Shown piece after piece: positions 8,212-16,796 of a stretch of 64,000 bases of DNA. The stretch comes from BOG-994 sp049514215. GTDB lineage: Bacteria; Pseudomonadota; Gammaproteobacteria; Burkholderiales; Burkholderiaceae_D. The stretch spans positions 41,662 through 105,661 of the forward strand of contig JBEKVI010000017.1 in the NCBI GenBank assembly GCA_049514215.1, given 5' to 3'. Made by a program: the position numbers and the translations under genes. Under the pieces are notes generated by a model. The model saw nothing but the letters and a program-made list of their open reading frames with translations, was not told the origin of the DNA and made no database searches. How positions within the stretch are numbered: the stretch's first letter is position 1; every line of letters starts with the position of its first letter.

Positions 8212-8985
8212 ATGCTTCGAACTATTTCTAGAGCCCTTCGCCGACGCGGTCCCCCGTCCGGGCAGAACCCGCTCGATCGCTGCGAATCGGTGGATGACAG
8301 CGTGGCTGCACTGATTGAAGAGTATCTCTACGGAAATTCCTGCCTAACCGAAGCATCCGAGTCGTACAAGGTGGAGTTGATCAGCCAGGTCGAAGGCGAT
8401 GTCAGCGAAGTGCGCAGCGCGAGCCGGCCCTTGGTGGTCTTGCGAAAGAAAATGGCGCAATGGATGGGAAGCTACGCTGATTTTCACGTTCTCTGCCTCA
8501 CCGAGGATGAAAAGGCGCGCAGTTTCTATCGAGGCTGCCCGTATGTCTCCGGCAGTCTCTTCGAGGAGATCCGCACGCTGGCACCGCAAAACGCCGACCT
8601 CGATGCACTAATGCATGAGAGGGGCGCAATGACCGACGACGCGCTATTGGAGATCTGCTCAAGCAAGAGCACTTCGGCTCTGCTCCATGTGAATTCGCTG
8701 AATTATTTGCGCCAGGAATTCGACGACGTGCCGCTCGGGCGGGACTGGTATTTCGCCTTCATGGAGGCGATGCTGATTTGGCGCGAGGATACCTATCGCC
8801 GTGACGCTGGCTTTGAGACCTACTTTGACGGAATCCGCGCGATGGAATTCGGCACCTACCAAACGATGGTCGCAAATGCTCAAATCGAGAATCCACGACA
8901 GCGTTGGGAGGAGGCATTTGTCGCGTCCCGACAGGAGCGCCCGTATGTGCCGGGCGTTGCCGGCGATCGCGTGCCGCGGTCGTAA
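8212..8985 (+). CDS. Hypothetical protein, 257 aa
   Basis: I do not recognise a family. The frame extends upstream to 8035, but the ATG at 8212 has GGAG about ten bases upstream, and the residues before it are low-complexity Arg/Pro/Thr typical of spurious extension. The predicted protein starts with a basic stretch (LRTISRALRRRG), is then acidic and helical, and has no signal peptide or membrane segment. It is rich in Trp, Tyr and Glu towards the C terminus (FMEAMLIWREDTYRRDAGF), which looks like a helical soluble protein. There is no operon partner. Codon use looks genuine. Confidence 0.6.
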   Translation: MLRTISRALRRRGPPSGQNPLDRCESVDDSVAALIEEYLYGNSCLTEASESYKVELISQVEGDVSEVRSASRPLVVLRKKMAQWMGSYADFHVLCLTEDEKARSFYRGCPYVSGSLFEEIRTLAPQNADLDALMHERGAMTDDALLEICSSKSTSALLHVNSLNYLRQEFDDVPLGRDWYFAFMEAMLIWREDTYRRDAGFETYFDGIRAMEFGTYQTMVANAQIENPRQRWEEAFVASRQERPYVPGVAGDRVPRS

Positions 8986-9015
8986 AGGCGGGGCGCGGGA
9001 GGTGACTTGCGCCCC

Positions 9016-9633
9016 CTAGGATGCCTGGAAAAACGACGAATCGGATTCACGCCGATCCCGCTCGACGAGCGAGAAGTATTCCTCAAGAGGCGCCGTCCCG
9101 AGAGGCTTGACCATCACCCTGACGGTGTTGGTTCGAGTGCCCATGACCCTATCGCGGCGCTTTCGCAACTCGACGAATCCTGCGCGCTCCCAGAAGCGCT
9201 CCGCACGTGCATTTCCTTCGACGACACCGAGTCTTAGCCAGCCACCTCCCGCGTGCCGGACCCAATTTTCCAGATGCTGATAAAGCGATCGTGCCGCGCC
9301 ACTTCCGTGCAAGTTCGTCGCGATGACGAACAAGCCGATATGCCACACGCCACTGGCCAACAGATCCGAGATCACGACGGCCATCCCAACGAGCGTCGCT
9401 GTCTCGTCGACGAATCCGACCATCCATTTCTTGGTATAGGGCCAGTCTCCTGGCGGTAGGGCTTGAAATTCTTCCTCGGCCTCTGACGCCGACGGAGGCT
9501 GGCCCGTGACGGCCAAGAAATATTCCGGGTTTTTCTCAAAGAAGGTCTGCAGACGATCCAGGTCTTCAGAACCGAGTTCCACGGCCAACAGTGAACCCGC
9601 ACGGAACAGTTCAGCGTCTCGGGACGGATTCAT
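9016..9633 (-). CDS. GNAT-family N-acetyltransferase
   Basis: This 205-residue GNAT protein has GMAVVISDLLASGVWHIGLF (beta-4), the acetyl-CoA loop region ATNLHGSGAARSLYQHLENW and a C-terminal signature NARAERFWERAGFVELRKR. The ATG at 9633 is preceded by GGAGAAGGGG at a good distance; in-frame ATGs at 9651 and 9780 are less well placed. It converges on the hypothetical gene at 8212. The substrate is unknown. Confidence 0.82.
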   Translation of the reverse strand: MNPSRDAELFRAGSLLAVELGSEDLDRLQTFFEKNPEYFLAVTGQPPSASEAEEEFQALPPGDWPYTKKWMVGFVDETATLVGMAVVISDLLASGVWHIGLFVIATNLHGSGAARSLYQHLENWVRHAGGGWLRLGVVEGNARAERFWERAGFVELRKRRDRVMGTRTNTVRVMVKPLGTAPLEEYFSLVERDRRESDSSFFQAS

Positions 9634-10199
9634 CAAGAGCCCCTTCTCCATAGCGCCAACCACCCGGGAATGCCCACGGGCCGCTTTCAGCCGTCGCCAC
9701 CGGCGTATGCGCCTCGACTTTCGGATAAACCCGCAAGAGGCAACGACCTGCCCCCACTTCGCTGCCACAGACAATAGCAAGGAGTCGCGACTATTCCGCG
9801 AAGTTCCGCGTCGGAATTTCGGATCCGCCCGGACCGAGAGGGCTTTCCCGCTGCAAACGGCCGGCCGCTTCGCTGGCGCAATTTCTCCAAACTTGCGGGC
9901 ATGGTATTGATGGTATGGGGCTTGCGGTAATCCTTATGGGCGACCCGTAGGACTGACACGGTGAAGGCTGCCTCGCTGCAGGCGTCGAAGCACGAAATCG
10001 GTGCTTGTCTCTCAAGGCGGTGGCACTTTAGTCGATGAACAGATCGGGTACTAGCCCATTATTGGGGAGCAACATTACTTAGAGCCGAGCCTTGGGCTCT
10101 GGCTCATCGAAACCTACACTAGCGCTTGCAGTGTGGCACTTCAGCGCCATGTGAGAAGCAGACGGGTGCAGGTCTTGAACAGATTGGGCGGGTGTAGCC
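9634..10199. other. 566-bp stretch with no supported gene
   Basis: Open frames here (minus 9687-9959, plus 9506-9910) give Arg/Pro-rich low-complexity products without a ribosome site or family signature. It should contain the promoter for the GNAT gene (minus) and for the small gene at 10200. I see no clear promoter, RNA or repeat. Confidence 0.4.
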
Positions 10200-10517
10200 A
10201 TGATGGAAACGAAAGCAGTACCGCAGCACGTAGTCGGTCAGAAGACGCGAGCCGAGCCGCATCCCGTGGGAGCGATCCTGCGCTACGGCCCTGGCCCGAC
10301 GGCGCTTTTTCAAGTCTCGCACGTGACCGTGTCGGAGCAAGGCGAGATCAAGTATTTCGGCGAGCATTGCATGGGGGGCCTTTACTGCGCCAATCACCGC
10401 GAAACGCGACTGGCGAGTGCGCGCGATCTTCAAACCTGGGCACAGCAGGCGTGCTGGCGAAGCACAGCTGCAAGCGATAGCGATGAACTCTTCGAGGAAA
10501 CCTTTCTTGGACAATAA
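10200..10517 (+). CDS. Small hypothetical protein, 105 aa
   Basis: The frame from tandem ATGs at 10200/10203 encodes a compact soluble-looking protein. Its core, LRYGPGPTALFQVSHVTVSE followed by IKYFGEHCMGGLYCANHRE, suggests beta strands with two cysteines and two histidines (Cys-x5-Cys-x2-His). These could bind a metal, but I know of no family with this pattern. The ribosome site is weak. It stands alone between an empty stretch and a 276-bp gap with an AT-rich end. Confidence 0.5.
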   Translation: MMETKAVPQHVVGQKTRAEPHPVGAILRYGPGPTALFQVSHVTVSEQGEIKYFGEHCMGGLYCANHRETRLASARDLQTWAQQACWRSTAASDSDELFEETFLGQ

Positions 10518-10793
10518 CTGGCCCAAGCCACTGCACGGGGAAAGCCGTGCTGCGGATCGTGCGAGCCCGACTCGGGAGGACTGGGGCAGGTCGGTGCGCT
10601 CGTTGAGAATGACGTCCGCACTGAAGGCTCAATCCTCCGCGACGGCCGAGTTCTTTCTCGCCCAAATCGCTCGGGGTGCCGCTGCAAATCAGCCCTTGGC
10701 GGGCTTTTCGCGACGAGATCAAAAGAAAGAATTGACATTAATTAAGGACTGTAAGATCCTGTTTTAATTATATTAATTACTTGGTCTCCTCTT
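10518..10793. other. Intergenic gap with AT-rich tail
   Basis: No gene is seen. The last 70 bases (about 10725-10795) are strongly AT-rich (TTAATTAAGGACTGTAAGAT and TTTTAATTATATTAATTA). A weak AGGA/TCCT hairpin is followed by GTTTTAATT. This could be a bidirectional terminator for the converging genes. Confidence 0.3.
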
Positions 10794-11300
10794 TTATGAA
10801 GCTAGAGGCCTTGGGCTGATGCCTTGTCGCGGCCCTGCAAGATCCTCATCGGTGATTGGAGCCAAGCCAGCCTCGCGTACCCCTTGTCGCTCTAGGCAAC
10901 TTAGAACGCCGGCCAGCTTTTGTGTATCGCAATGAATCTGCAGCGAACGCACCCGGCCCCAGCGCAGCTGGATCACATGCACGCCTTGGTTGCCAGCACA
11001 GGCTCCGTCGCGCAGCGTAAAGTGATCCCGCCACGTGACCACGGCCGTTGTATTCCAGGGCATCCCTTCCACGAGGATGGATTCCAGATCAAAGCATAGA
11101 TCCGGAAAAAGGACCGCAAGGCGCGAATACCAGGCGCAAATCGAGCCGGGCGATTGGCGCGCGCCGCCCAGGGCGTGCTCCCCGAAAAACGTGTGCTTCG
11201 CATCGGGCGCGAAGGCCGCGAGGATCAACGTATTATTGCCTTCGTTTAGTGCCCTAAAGGCGCGCCTCAAGCGCGCTCTGACGACGCTGCGATAGATCAC
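10794..11300 (-). CDS. SnoaL/NTF2-like fold protein
   Basis: This 168-residue protein begins (GTG) with a helix and FRALNEGNNTLILAAFAPDA, then HTFFGEHALGGARQSPGSIC. It later has SLQIHCDTQKLAGVL. The pattern is that of SnoaL-like/NTF2-fold proteins, which make small-molecule cyclases, isomerases or binding domains. Its GTG start overlaps the TetR stop in GTGA (11297-11300), so it is the second gene of the tetR operon and presumably the regulated function. The ligand is unknown. Confidence 0.75.
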   Translation of the reverse strand: MIYRSVVRARLRRAFRALNEGNNTLILAAFAPDAKHTFFGEHALGGARQSPGSICAWYSRLAVLFPDLCFDLESILVEGMPWNTTAVVTWRDHFTLRDGACAGNQGVHVIQLRWGRVRSLQIHCDTQKLAGVLSCLERQGVREAGLAPITDEDLAGPRQGISPRPLAS

Positions 11301-11926
11301 GGCAGTCTCCTCTCGTTCGATTTCTCTGTGGCGGGACAGACGTCGTCTAGGATGAAGCGTTCGAGATGGCCGACGGCTGCGCTCAAGTGGCTGGGCGAGC
11401 GGTAGAGCTGGGTGAGCATCACCGCGCCCTCAAGACATCCGATGATGACGCTCGTCGTGTCGTTCACATCGATCTCTGGCGCGACTTCGCCCTCGGTCTG
11501 CCCCTTTCGGAGGATGCTCGCTACGAGCGATCGCCAACCATCCATGGCGTCACGAGCCCGGGCGCACAGGACGGCGCTCGCATGGTCGGATTCAATGGCG
11601 GCATTCATGATGGGGCAGCCGCCCACAAGCGGCGTGTCGACCTTGAAGGGCCGATAGGCAGAAAGCAGGGCGAGCAATTGCGCTCGAGCGCCGCGTTGTG
11701 TCTTGACGGCCTCCAGGAAGCGGGCGCGTATCTGTCCGACAGCGTGATCGAAGGCGGCCAGTGTCAGGGCTTCGCGGCTGGCAAAGTGACGATAAAGGCC
11801 TCCCTTTTGAAGCCCCGAAGCGTCCAGGACGTCGGCGATGGGCACTCCCAAAAATCCCCCGCGATTCATGAGGTCAGCCGTGCTCGCGAGAATCGCGGCT
11901 CGGGTCCGCTCGCCTTTGCCACCCAT
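11297..11926 (-). CDS. TetR/AcrR-family transcriptional regulator
   Basis: This 209-residue regulator has an N-terminal TetR HTH (GERTRAAILASTADLMNRGG, then VLDASGLQKGGLYRHFASRE with the invariant K-x-x-x-Y-x-H-F element). The C-terminal ligand domain contains GGCPIMNAAIESDH, typical of the TetR_C_16/YxaF-like group. The ATG at 11926 is chosen because the two longer starts (11950, 12091) lie in or beyond the operator and promoter. It is translationally coupled to the SnoaL-like gene. Confidence 0.9.
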   Translation of the reverse strand: MGGKGERTRAAILASTADLMNRGGFLGVPIADVLDASGLQKGGLYRHFASREALTLAAFDHAVGQIRARFLEAVKTQRGARAQLLALLSAYRPFKVDTPLVGGCPIMNAAIESDHASAVLCARARDAMDGWRSLVASILRKGQTEGEVAPEIDVNDTTSVIIGCLEGAVMLTQLYRSPSHLSAAVGHLERFILDDVCPATEKSNERRLP

Positions 11927-11938
11927 TGAATCCGTCCA

Positions 11939-11962
11939 AAAAGAGACCATTCGGTCTCTTTT
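11939..11962. promoter_or_regulatory. TetR operator, 10-bp inverted repeat
   Basis: AAAAGAGACC (11939-11948) and GGTCTCTTTT (11953-11962) are perfect inverted repeats around ATTC. The GACC-N4-GGTC core is typical of operators for this TetR subgroup. It starts 12 bases upstream of the tetR ATG and overlaps the -10 box. Confidence 0.8.
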
Positions 11963-11988
11963 ATACACTCGTCCCCGTTCAGGGTCAA
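11960..11988 (-). promoter_or_regulatory. Sigma-70 promoter of the tetR-snoaL operon
   Basis: On the minus strand TTGACC (11988-11983) and TATAAA (11965-11960) are separated by 17 bases. The -10 box abuts and overlaps the TetR operator, so binding of the repressor would block transcription of its own operon. Confidence 0.75.
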
Positions 11989-12175
11989 GCCGAGTGAGTG
12001 CGGGGGGCACTGGCTGGTCCGCTCGCGCCTGCGGCTGGCGCGCGTTTTTTTTCGGGGCGGCCAGGATCCCTTGGCAATGCGGGGTCGACATTGACGTCGT
12101 TGAGTTCTATTCTCCCTACGGGAGAGCGACAGGGAGCGAGGCACTCATCCACGCTCAGATCTTGGAGGATAACGA

Positions 12176-12853
12176 ATGACCGACACACCGCGATTTGAGC
12201 TTTATTCCTTCTGGCGCACGTCTGCGACCTACCGTGTCCGCGTCGCCCTCAACTTGAAGGGGCTCTCGGCGCAGGAGCGCTTCATCGATATCGATGCGGG
12301 TGCACAGCGCAGCGAGGCCTTTTTAAAGTTGAATCCGCTGGGCGCCTTGCCCGCATTCGTCGATCACGCGGGTCCCAAGGGTCAGGAGCCGCTCACACAG
12401 TCGCTGGCCATCCTCGAGTATCTCGAGGAGATTCAACCGTCCCCTCCCCTCCTGCCCGCCACTGCGGCCGAACGCGCGCGCGTGAGATCCCTGTGCGGCA
12501 TGGTCGTCGCCGACACCCATCCGCTCATCACACCGCGCATCAGGAAGTACCTCACGACGCAGGCCCAGTTCGACGATGCCGCGTGGCGCCGTTGGCAGAC
12601 CCAATGGTTCACCACCGGATTGCAGGCCCTGGAGACTCGGCTAGCCTCATCCGCTGCGACCGGGCGCTACTGCCATGGCGAGAGCCTCACGCTCGCGGAC
12701 ATCTGCCTGGCGAGCATTCTCGTGGTCATGCGGGTGTTTCGAATCGACGTGGCCGGTATCCCCACGGTCGAGCGCATCATGCACCTGTGCGAGGAAAATG
12801 AGGCATTTGCGCGCGCCGATCCCCTGCGCCAGGAGGGTGCCCCCAAGTCCTAG
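12176..12853 (+). CDS. maiA: Glutathione S-transferase, zeta class / maleylacetoacetate isomerase-like
   Basis: This 225-residue protein has an N-terminal thioredoxin-like GST domain (YSFWRTSATYRVRVALNLKG, then NPLGALPAF and the glutathione-binding QSLAILEYLEE) and a helical C-terminal domain with GESLTLADICLASIL. The arrangement matches MaiA, which isomerises maleylacetoacetate in tyrosine catabolism. The active-site SSCS-type motif is altered to RTSAT, so the exact activity is less certain. GGAGG lies 7 bases before the ATG. No hmgA or fahA gene adjoins it. The 187-base gap before it carries the outward tetR promoter. Confidence 0.8.
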   Translation: MTDTPRFELYSFWRTSATYRVRVALNLKGLSAQERFIDIDAGAQRSEAFLKLNPLGALPAFVDHAGPKGQEPLTQSLAILEYLEEIQPSPPLLPATAAERARVRSLCGMVVADTHPLITPRIRKYLTTQAQFDDAAWRRWQTQWFTTGLQALETRLASSAATGRYCHGESLTLADICLASILVVMRVFRIDVAGIPTVERIMHLCEENEAFARADPLRQEGAPKS

Positions 12854-12886
12854 GGCTCTTGCGCCCCTGACCTGAACGCCGCGCCG

Positions 12887-13867
12887 CTAGAAACGGTATC
12901 CCAGTCCCACAAGCAGGATGTCGGCGTCATGATTGTCGTCCGTGCCTACGCGGTCCCAAACCACCCGGACGACATAGCGCTTCGATAGGGCATAGGACGC
13001 CCCGATGCCGATGATCGCCGACGGATCCGAGGGCGCATCGCGACCGCTGCGTACCGATTCGTCAGTGCGAAACAGGGCGCCCAATCCCACTGCGACGGCG
13101 ACCTGCGGCGTTAGATTCTTCTCGAACCACAGTTGAGGTGCGGTTCCGCTATGCCACTCCAGCGGTGAATGGCCGATATTCAGATAGGTCACGGATGCCG
13201 AGAGGTACTCGTTCACTTGAGCTCGCCCTCCGAGCCCCAAGGTGCTTGACGTCTGCGACCGAAAGCTGTTGGCCACGGTGGAACCGCCATAGACGTCGGC
13301 TTCCCAGATCGGGGGCGGCTCGATCGTCCCCATACCAGCATCGCCCGCATTGGCTGGGTGCTCATCAAACTGATAGCCCAGTCCAAAGACCACGGAAGTC
13401 GTGTTATAGCTGCGGTGGCCCTCGATCTGGTTCAGGCGAATGGAGGGATACCATGGGCTCGCGAAATACCAATCCGCTTCCGCGCTTAGGATCGTTCCCC
13501 AACCGTGGGCGTCCTGGAAATGGATATCTGGCGCCGGCCGCGTGGTGTCGTAATAGCGGTAAGGACCGAGCCCGAGATTAAACACCAGTCCGCTCTTTTC
13601 CTCCTTGCTGCGCCACCAGAGCTGCGCCGCTTGTCCGTCTCGATGATGATCGGTGACATGGCCCTCGTTAAGCCAGGTGAAGCTCGCCGAGATAGAGTCG
13701 AACAGGGGCTGTCGGTATTCAAGGGCCCAGGAATAGGTCGACTCGGCATTCGAGTCCTCCGAGTGCAGGCCTCCCGCAAACGCCTCGAGTTCGCCCCCAC
13801 GGGCGGTCGAACCAAGCAAGCCAGCGAAAACGGGCAACGCACAAACCAGCAGCCGGGATGTCCGCAA
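12887..13867 (-). CDS. Outer-membrane beta-barrel protein with TTG start
   Basis: The 326-residue product has a signal peptide (RTSRLLVCALPVFAGLLGS, then ARG) and alternating amphipathic strands. It ends in GLGYRF, the terminal aromatic signal for BAM insertion. The strands fall into two similar halves: LSAEADWYFASPWYPSIRLN in one and LGLGGRAQVNEYLSASVTYL in the other. The start is probably TTG at 13867, because GGAGG sits 7 bases upstream and this yields a proper signal peptide; the longer ATG frame to 13933 would place 22 charged residues before it. The function is unknown (porin-like or PagL-like barrel). Confidence 0.75.
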   Translation of the reverse strand: MRTSRLLVCALPVFAGLLGSTARGGELEAFAGGLHSEDSNAESTYSWALEYRQPLFDSISASFTWLNEGHVTDHHRDGQAAQLWWRSKEEKSGLVFNLGLGPYRYYDTTRPAPDIHFQDAHGWGTILSAEADWYFASPWYPSIRLNQIEGHRSYNTTSVVFGLGYQFDEHPANAGDAGMGTIEPPPIWEADVYGGSTVANSFRSQTSSTLGLGGRAQVNEYLSASVTYLNIGHSPLEWHSGTAPQLWFEKNLTPQVAVAVGLGALFRTDESVRSGRDAPSDPSAIIGIGASYALSKRYVVRVVWDRVGTDDNHDADILLVGLGYRF

Positions 13868-14431
13868 AGAAAATCCTCCAGAAAGGTTGGAGCCGCACTG
13901 GCGGAAAAACTCCGGCGCGGCGTGTTCGCCCATGGGGGCAAGGCGGGCTAGTCAGGCTCATGGGTCATCACAGATTTCTAGGTCTCTATCTCAAGTCGGC
14001 GCACGCCACATCGACGCTTCAAGTAGTTGTCTCAAAAGAGCACAAGGCAGGCCGCTCGACGCGGAAAACGGCTCCCAAGCTCGTTTCGCAGCACGCTTGG
14101 CGAGCCGCTACCGCATTGTTCCCTGCGCTTACGCGCCCTGGGCTGCACCGATGCCGCAGAAATCGCGGTCGCCAGAAACGATACCTGAACTTGGCCGTTT
14201 GCGTCTCGCGAAGTCGCGCGCAGGGCCCCTCCGGCCTACCCGGTTGGCTACTTGAATCCGAACCGAAGAGCCCGCAACTGCGTTCTCTAAGCGGACAGGC
14301 AGTCGGGATTGCCGCAGGCCATGAGCGACCGTCTAAATCCAGGACCTGCCGGGCGCCGCGCCGGCCTTGCCCTCCGGTATGAGACGGTGCTGCGGCTGGG
14401 CCGTGACATGCGAGAAAGAGAGGGATGAACC
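13868..14431. other. 564-bp stretch with no supported gene
   Basis: It should hold the promoters of the barrel protein (minus) and the HtrA-like gene (plus). Frames on both strands give Arg/Pro-rich products with no family signature. I see no RNA gene or repeat. Confidence 0.4.
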
Positions 14432-15439
14432 ATGGGAGACCGTCCCGCATTTGCGGAGGAAACCAACGCCGCGACCGAGCCCGCGGCCGACGATCAGACA
14501 CTTCTGGACGCCTACTCGGCCACCATCGTGTCGGCCTTGGAGAAAGTCGCAGCCGCCGTCGTGTCCATTCGGGTCGAGGCATCGGGTCGCCGCGGTGCCT
14601 CTCAGCACTCGGCCGGATCGGGATTTTTCTTTACCCCCGATGGTTACCTTCTGACCAATAGCCACGTCGTTCACGGGGCGCATTCGATTTTGGTCGAGTA
14701 TGCCGAAGGGCGAACCGCCCAAGCCAATCTGGTTGGAGACGACCCTGATTCGGATCTGGCCGTGCTGCGCATCGGATCCTCACAACCGCTGGCCTTCGTG
14801 CGGTTCGCAGACTCCTCGCGCCTGAAGGTCGGACAGATCGCCATCGCCATTGGTAATCCTCTGGGCTACGCGCGCTCGGTGACCGCGGGTGTGGTTTCGG
14901 CGCTGGGGCGCTCGCTTCGGGCGACCTCGGGGCGCCTCATGCCCGAAGTGATCCAGACCGACGCCGCCTTGAATCCCGGCAACTCGGGCGGACCCCTCGT
15001 GGACTCGAGCGGACAGGTGATCGGGGTGAACACCGCCATGATCGCTGGCGCGCAATCGATCTGCTTTGCAACGGGCAGCAACACCGCTCAGTGGGTGATC
15101 GGTGAACTGCTCCGCCATGGCCGCGTACGCAGGGCCTACATCGGAGTCTCCGGGGCCAACGTTGCAGTCGCCACAAGGCTGACGCGCCATTTTGGACTGA
15201 CGCACTCCGGCTCGGTCCAGATCCTGGAAGTCGTGGTCGACAGTCCTGCCGCCCTCGCGGGACTCAAAGCCGGGGATCGCATCGTCGAACTCGACAAGCT
15301 TCCAGTCGATGGGATCGACGCATTGCAGCGGCTCCTCTCCAGTGAACGGATCGGGCGGCCGGTCGTGATCGACGTCTTGCGTCGTGGGGAGAAGCTGTCC
15401 TTCGAGGTGACGCCGGTTGAGCAGTCCCGCTCGCGCTAG
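14432..15439 (+). CDS. HtrA/DegP-like serine protease with one PDZ domain
   Basis: This 335-residue protein has the trypsin-like catalytic triad: His in YLLTNSHVVHGA, Asp in DDPDSDLAVLRI and Ser in AALNPGNSGGPLVD. One C-terminal PDZ domain follows (VVVDSPAALAGLKAGDRIVE). GAGAGGG lies upstream of the ATG. The N terminus has no hydrophobic segment, so unlike DegP/DegS it has no visible route to the periplasm. It could be a cytoplasmic HtrA-like protease, or the true start may be elsewhere. There is no operon partner. Confidence 0.88.
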   Translation: MGDRPAFAEETNAATEPAADDQTLLDAYSATIVSALEKVAAAVVSIRVEASGRRGASQHSAGSGFFFTPDGYLLTNSHVVHGAHSILVEYAEGRTAQANLVGDDPDSDLAVLRIGSSQPLAFVRFADSSRLKVGQIAIAIGNPLGYARSVTAGVVSALGRSLRATSGRLMPEVIQTDAALNPGNSGGPLVDSSGQVIGVNTAMIAGAQSICFATGSNTAQWVIGELLRHGRVRRAYIGVSGANVAVATRLTRHFGLTHSGSVQILEVVVDSPAALAGLKAGDRIVELDKLPVDGIDALQRLLSSERIGRPVVIDVLRRGEKLSFEVTPVEQSRSR

Positions 15440-15489
15440 CTCTTTTGCAGCGCGCCGCGGGTTGGGGATGTGCTCCCCGGCGGGCTTGT

Positions 15490-16758
15490 CTATCGGCCCA
15501 AGTGCGAGCTGCGCTGCAAGAGAAATCGCCTGACGGCCGGGTCCGTCTCCAGTCCGATGGCCTGTTGGAAGGCCTGCCGGGCCATTGTCGCTTCACCGAG
15601 TCGCGCGAGCAATTCGGCGCGCGCAGCCCAATAGGGCTGATAGGCCGCAAGGCGCGGGTCACGAGCGACCTCGTCGAGCGCGGCAAGACCCGCCTTGGGA
15701 CCACGGATTTGACCGATCGCGACAGCCCGGTTGATTGCGATGACGGGGGAGCCCGTAAGCGAGAACAGAGCATCGTAGAGCAACCCGATCGCGCCCCAAT
15801 CGGTGCGGCCCGATTGGCGCCTTGCGGCATGAGCGGACTGAACCGCAGCCTCGAGCTGGTAGCGACCTGGGGACTGCTTGCGGCTGGCCCGAACGAGAAG
15901 CGCCTCGGCCTCGCCGATCAGGCCCAGATCCCACAGGCGCGTATCCTGTTCGACGAGCGGCACATAGTCTCCCTGGGCACTCCGACGGGCAGCGCGTCGG
16001 GCCTCGGCGTGCAGCATGAGCGCAAGCAAACCCAAGACTTCGGGTTCTTCGGGCAGCAGCGATGCCAGCAGCCGGCCGAGCCAGATCCCCTCTTTTGAAA
16101 GATTGCGCCGATGCGTCTCGGCAAGGCTTGGGTCGGCCCAGCCTTCGGCGAAGGCGGCGTAGGTGGCCTCCAAGACGGCGTCCAGCCGCTCGACCCAGTC
16201 TGCAGGGTCGGGGACCCGAAACGCGATGGCGGCCTGGCGAATTTTGTTCTTGGCTCGCACCAGTCTCTGGCTCATGGTCGCAGGCGCGACGAGAAAGGCC
16301 GACGCGATGGTGGCGGCATCGAATCCCAGGGTGGTCTGCAGGATGAGGGGTGCGCGTGTGCTGCGCTCGATAGCCGGATGCGCGCAGACGAACATCAGCG
16401 ACAAGCGTTCGTCAGGGATCGCGGGCGGCTCGTCTTCCTCCGATCCGAATTCGGCCAAGAGCGCCTGGTCGTCGAGATAGGCTTGATCCTGCCTTCGACG
16501 GCGCAATGAATCGATCATCTTGCGACGCGCTACGACCAGCAGCCAGGCCTCGGGATTTTCGGGGATTCCGTCGCGCCGCCAGAGCTCGAGCGCCTTCGCA
16601 AAGGCATCTGAAAGGGCATCTTCCGCCCCGGCCACGTCCCGCGTACGGGCGGACAGGAACGCGACGAGTTTGCCATAGCTGCGACGCGCGACCGCTTCTG
16701 CGGCCTGGCCCGCATCGGTCGGTTCCGAGGCCCGGCTCAGGGGGGCTTCCGGGAGCAC
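15490..16758 (-). CDS. ECF42-type RNA polymerase sigma factor with TPR-like C-terminal domain
   Basis: The 422-residue protein has sigma region 2 (RDVAGAEDALSDAFAKALEL, then NPEAWLLVVARRKMIDSLRR) and region 4 (QTTLGFDAATIASAFLVAP, ATMSQRLVRAKNKI). A long helical C-terminal extension (about 200-422; DUF6596, TPR-like) follows. ECF42 sigma factors have this extension and are encoded next to a DGPF/YCII protein, which is the arrangement here. They lack a classical anti-sigma factor; the C-terminal domain is thought to control activity. The start is GTG at 16758, 38 bases after the partner gene. Confidence 0.9.
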   Translation of the reverse strand: MLPEAPLSRASEPTDAGQAAEAVARRSYGKLVAFLSARTRDVAGAEDALSDAFAKALELWRRDGIPENPEAWLLVVARRKMIDSLRRRRQDQAYLDDQALLAEFGSEEDEPPAIPDERLSLMFVCAHPAIERSTRAPLILQTTLGFDAATIASAFLVAPATMSQRLVRAKNKIRQAAIAFRVPDPADWVERLDAVLEATYAAFAEGWADPSLAETHRRNLSKEGIWLGRLLASLLPEEPEVLGLLALMLHAEARRAARRSAQGDYVPLVEQDTRLWDLGLIGEAEALLVRASRKQSPGRYQLEAAVQSAHAARRQSGRTDWGAIGLLYDALFSLTGSPVIAINRAVAIGQIRGPKAGLAALDEVARDPRLAAYQPYWAARAELLARLGEATMARQAFQQAIGLETDPAVRRFLLQRSSHLGR

Positions 16759-16796
16759 CTTGATAAACCGACCGATGCGTGCGCCAGTCGTGCCAG

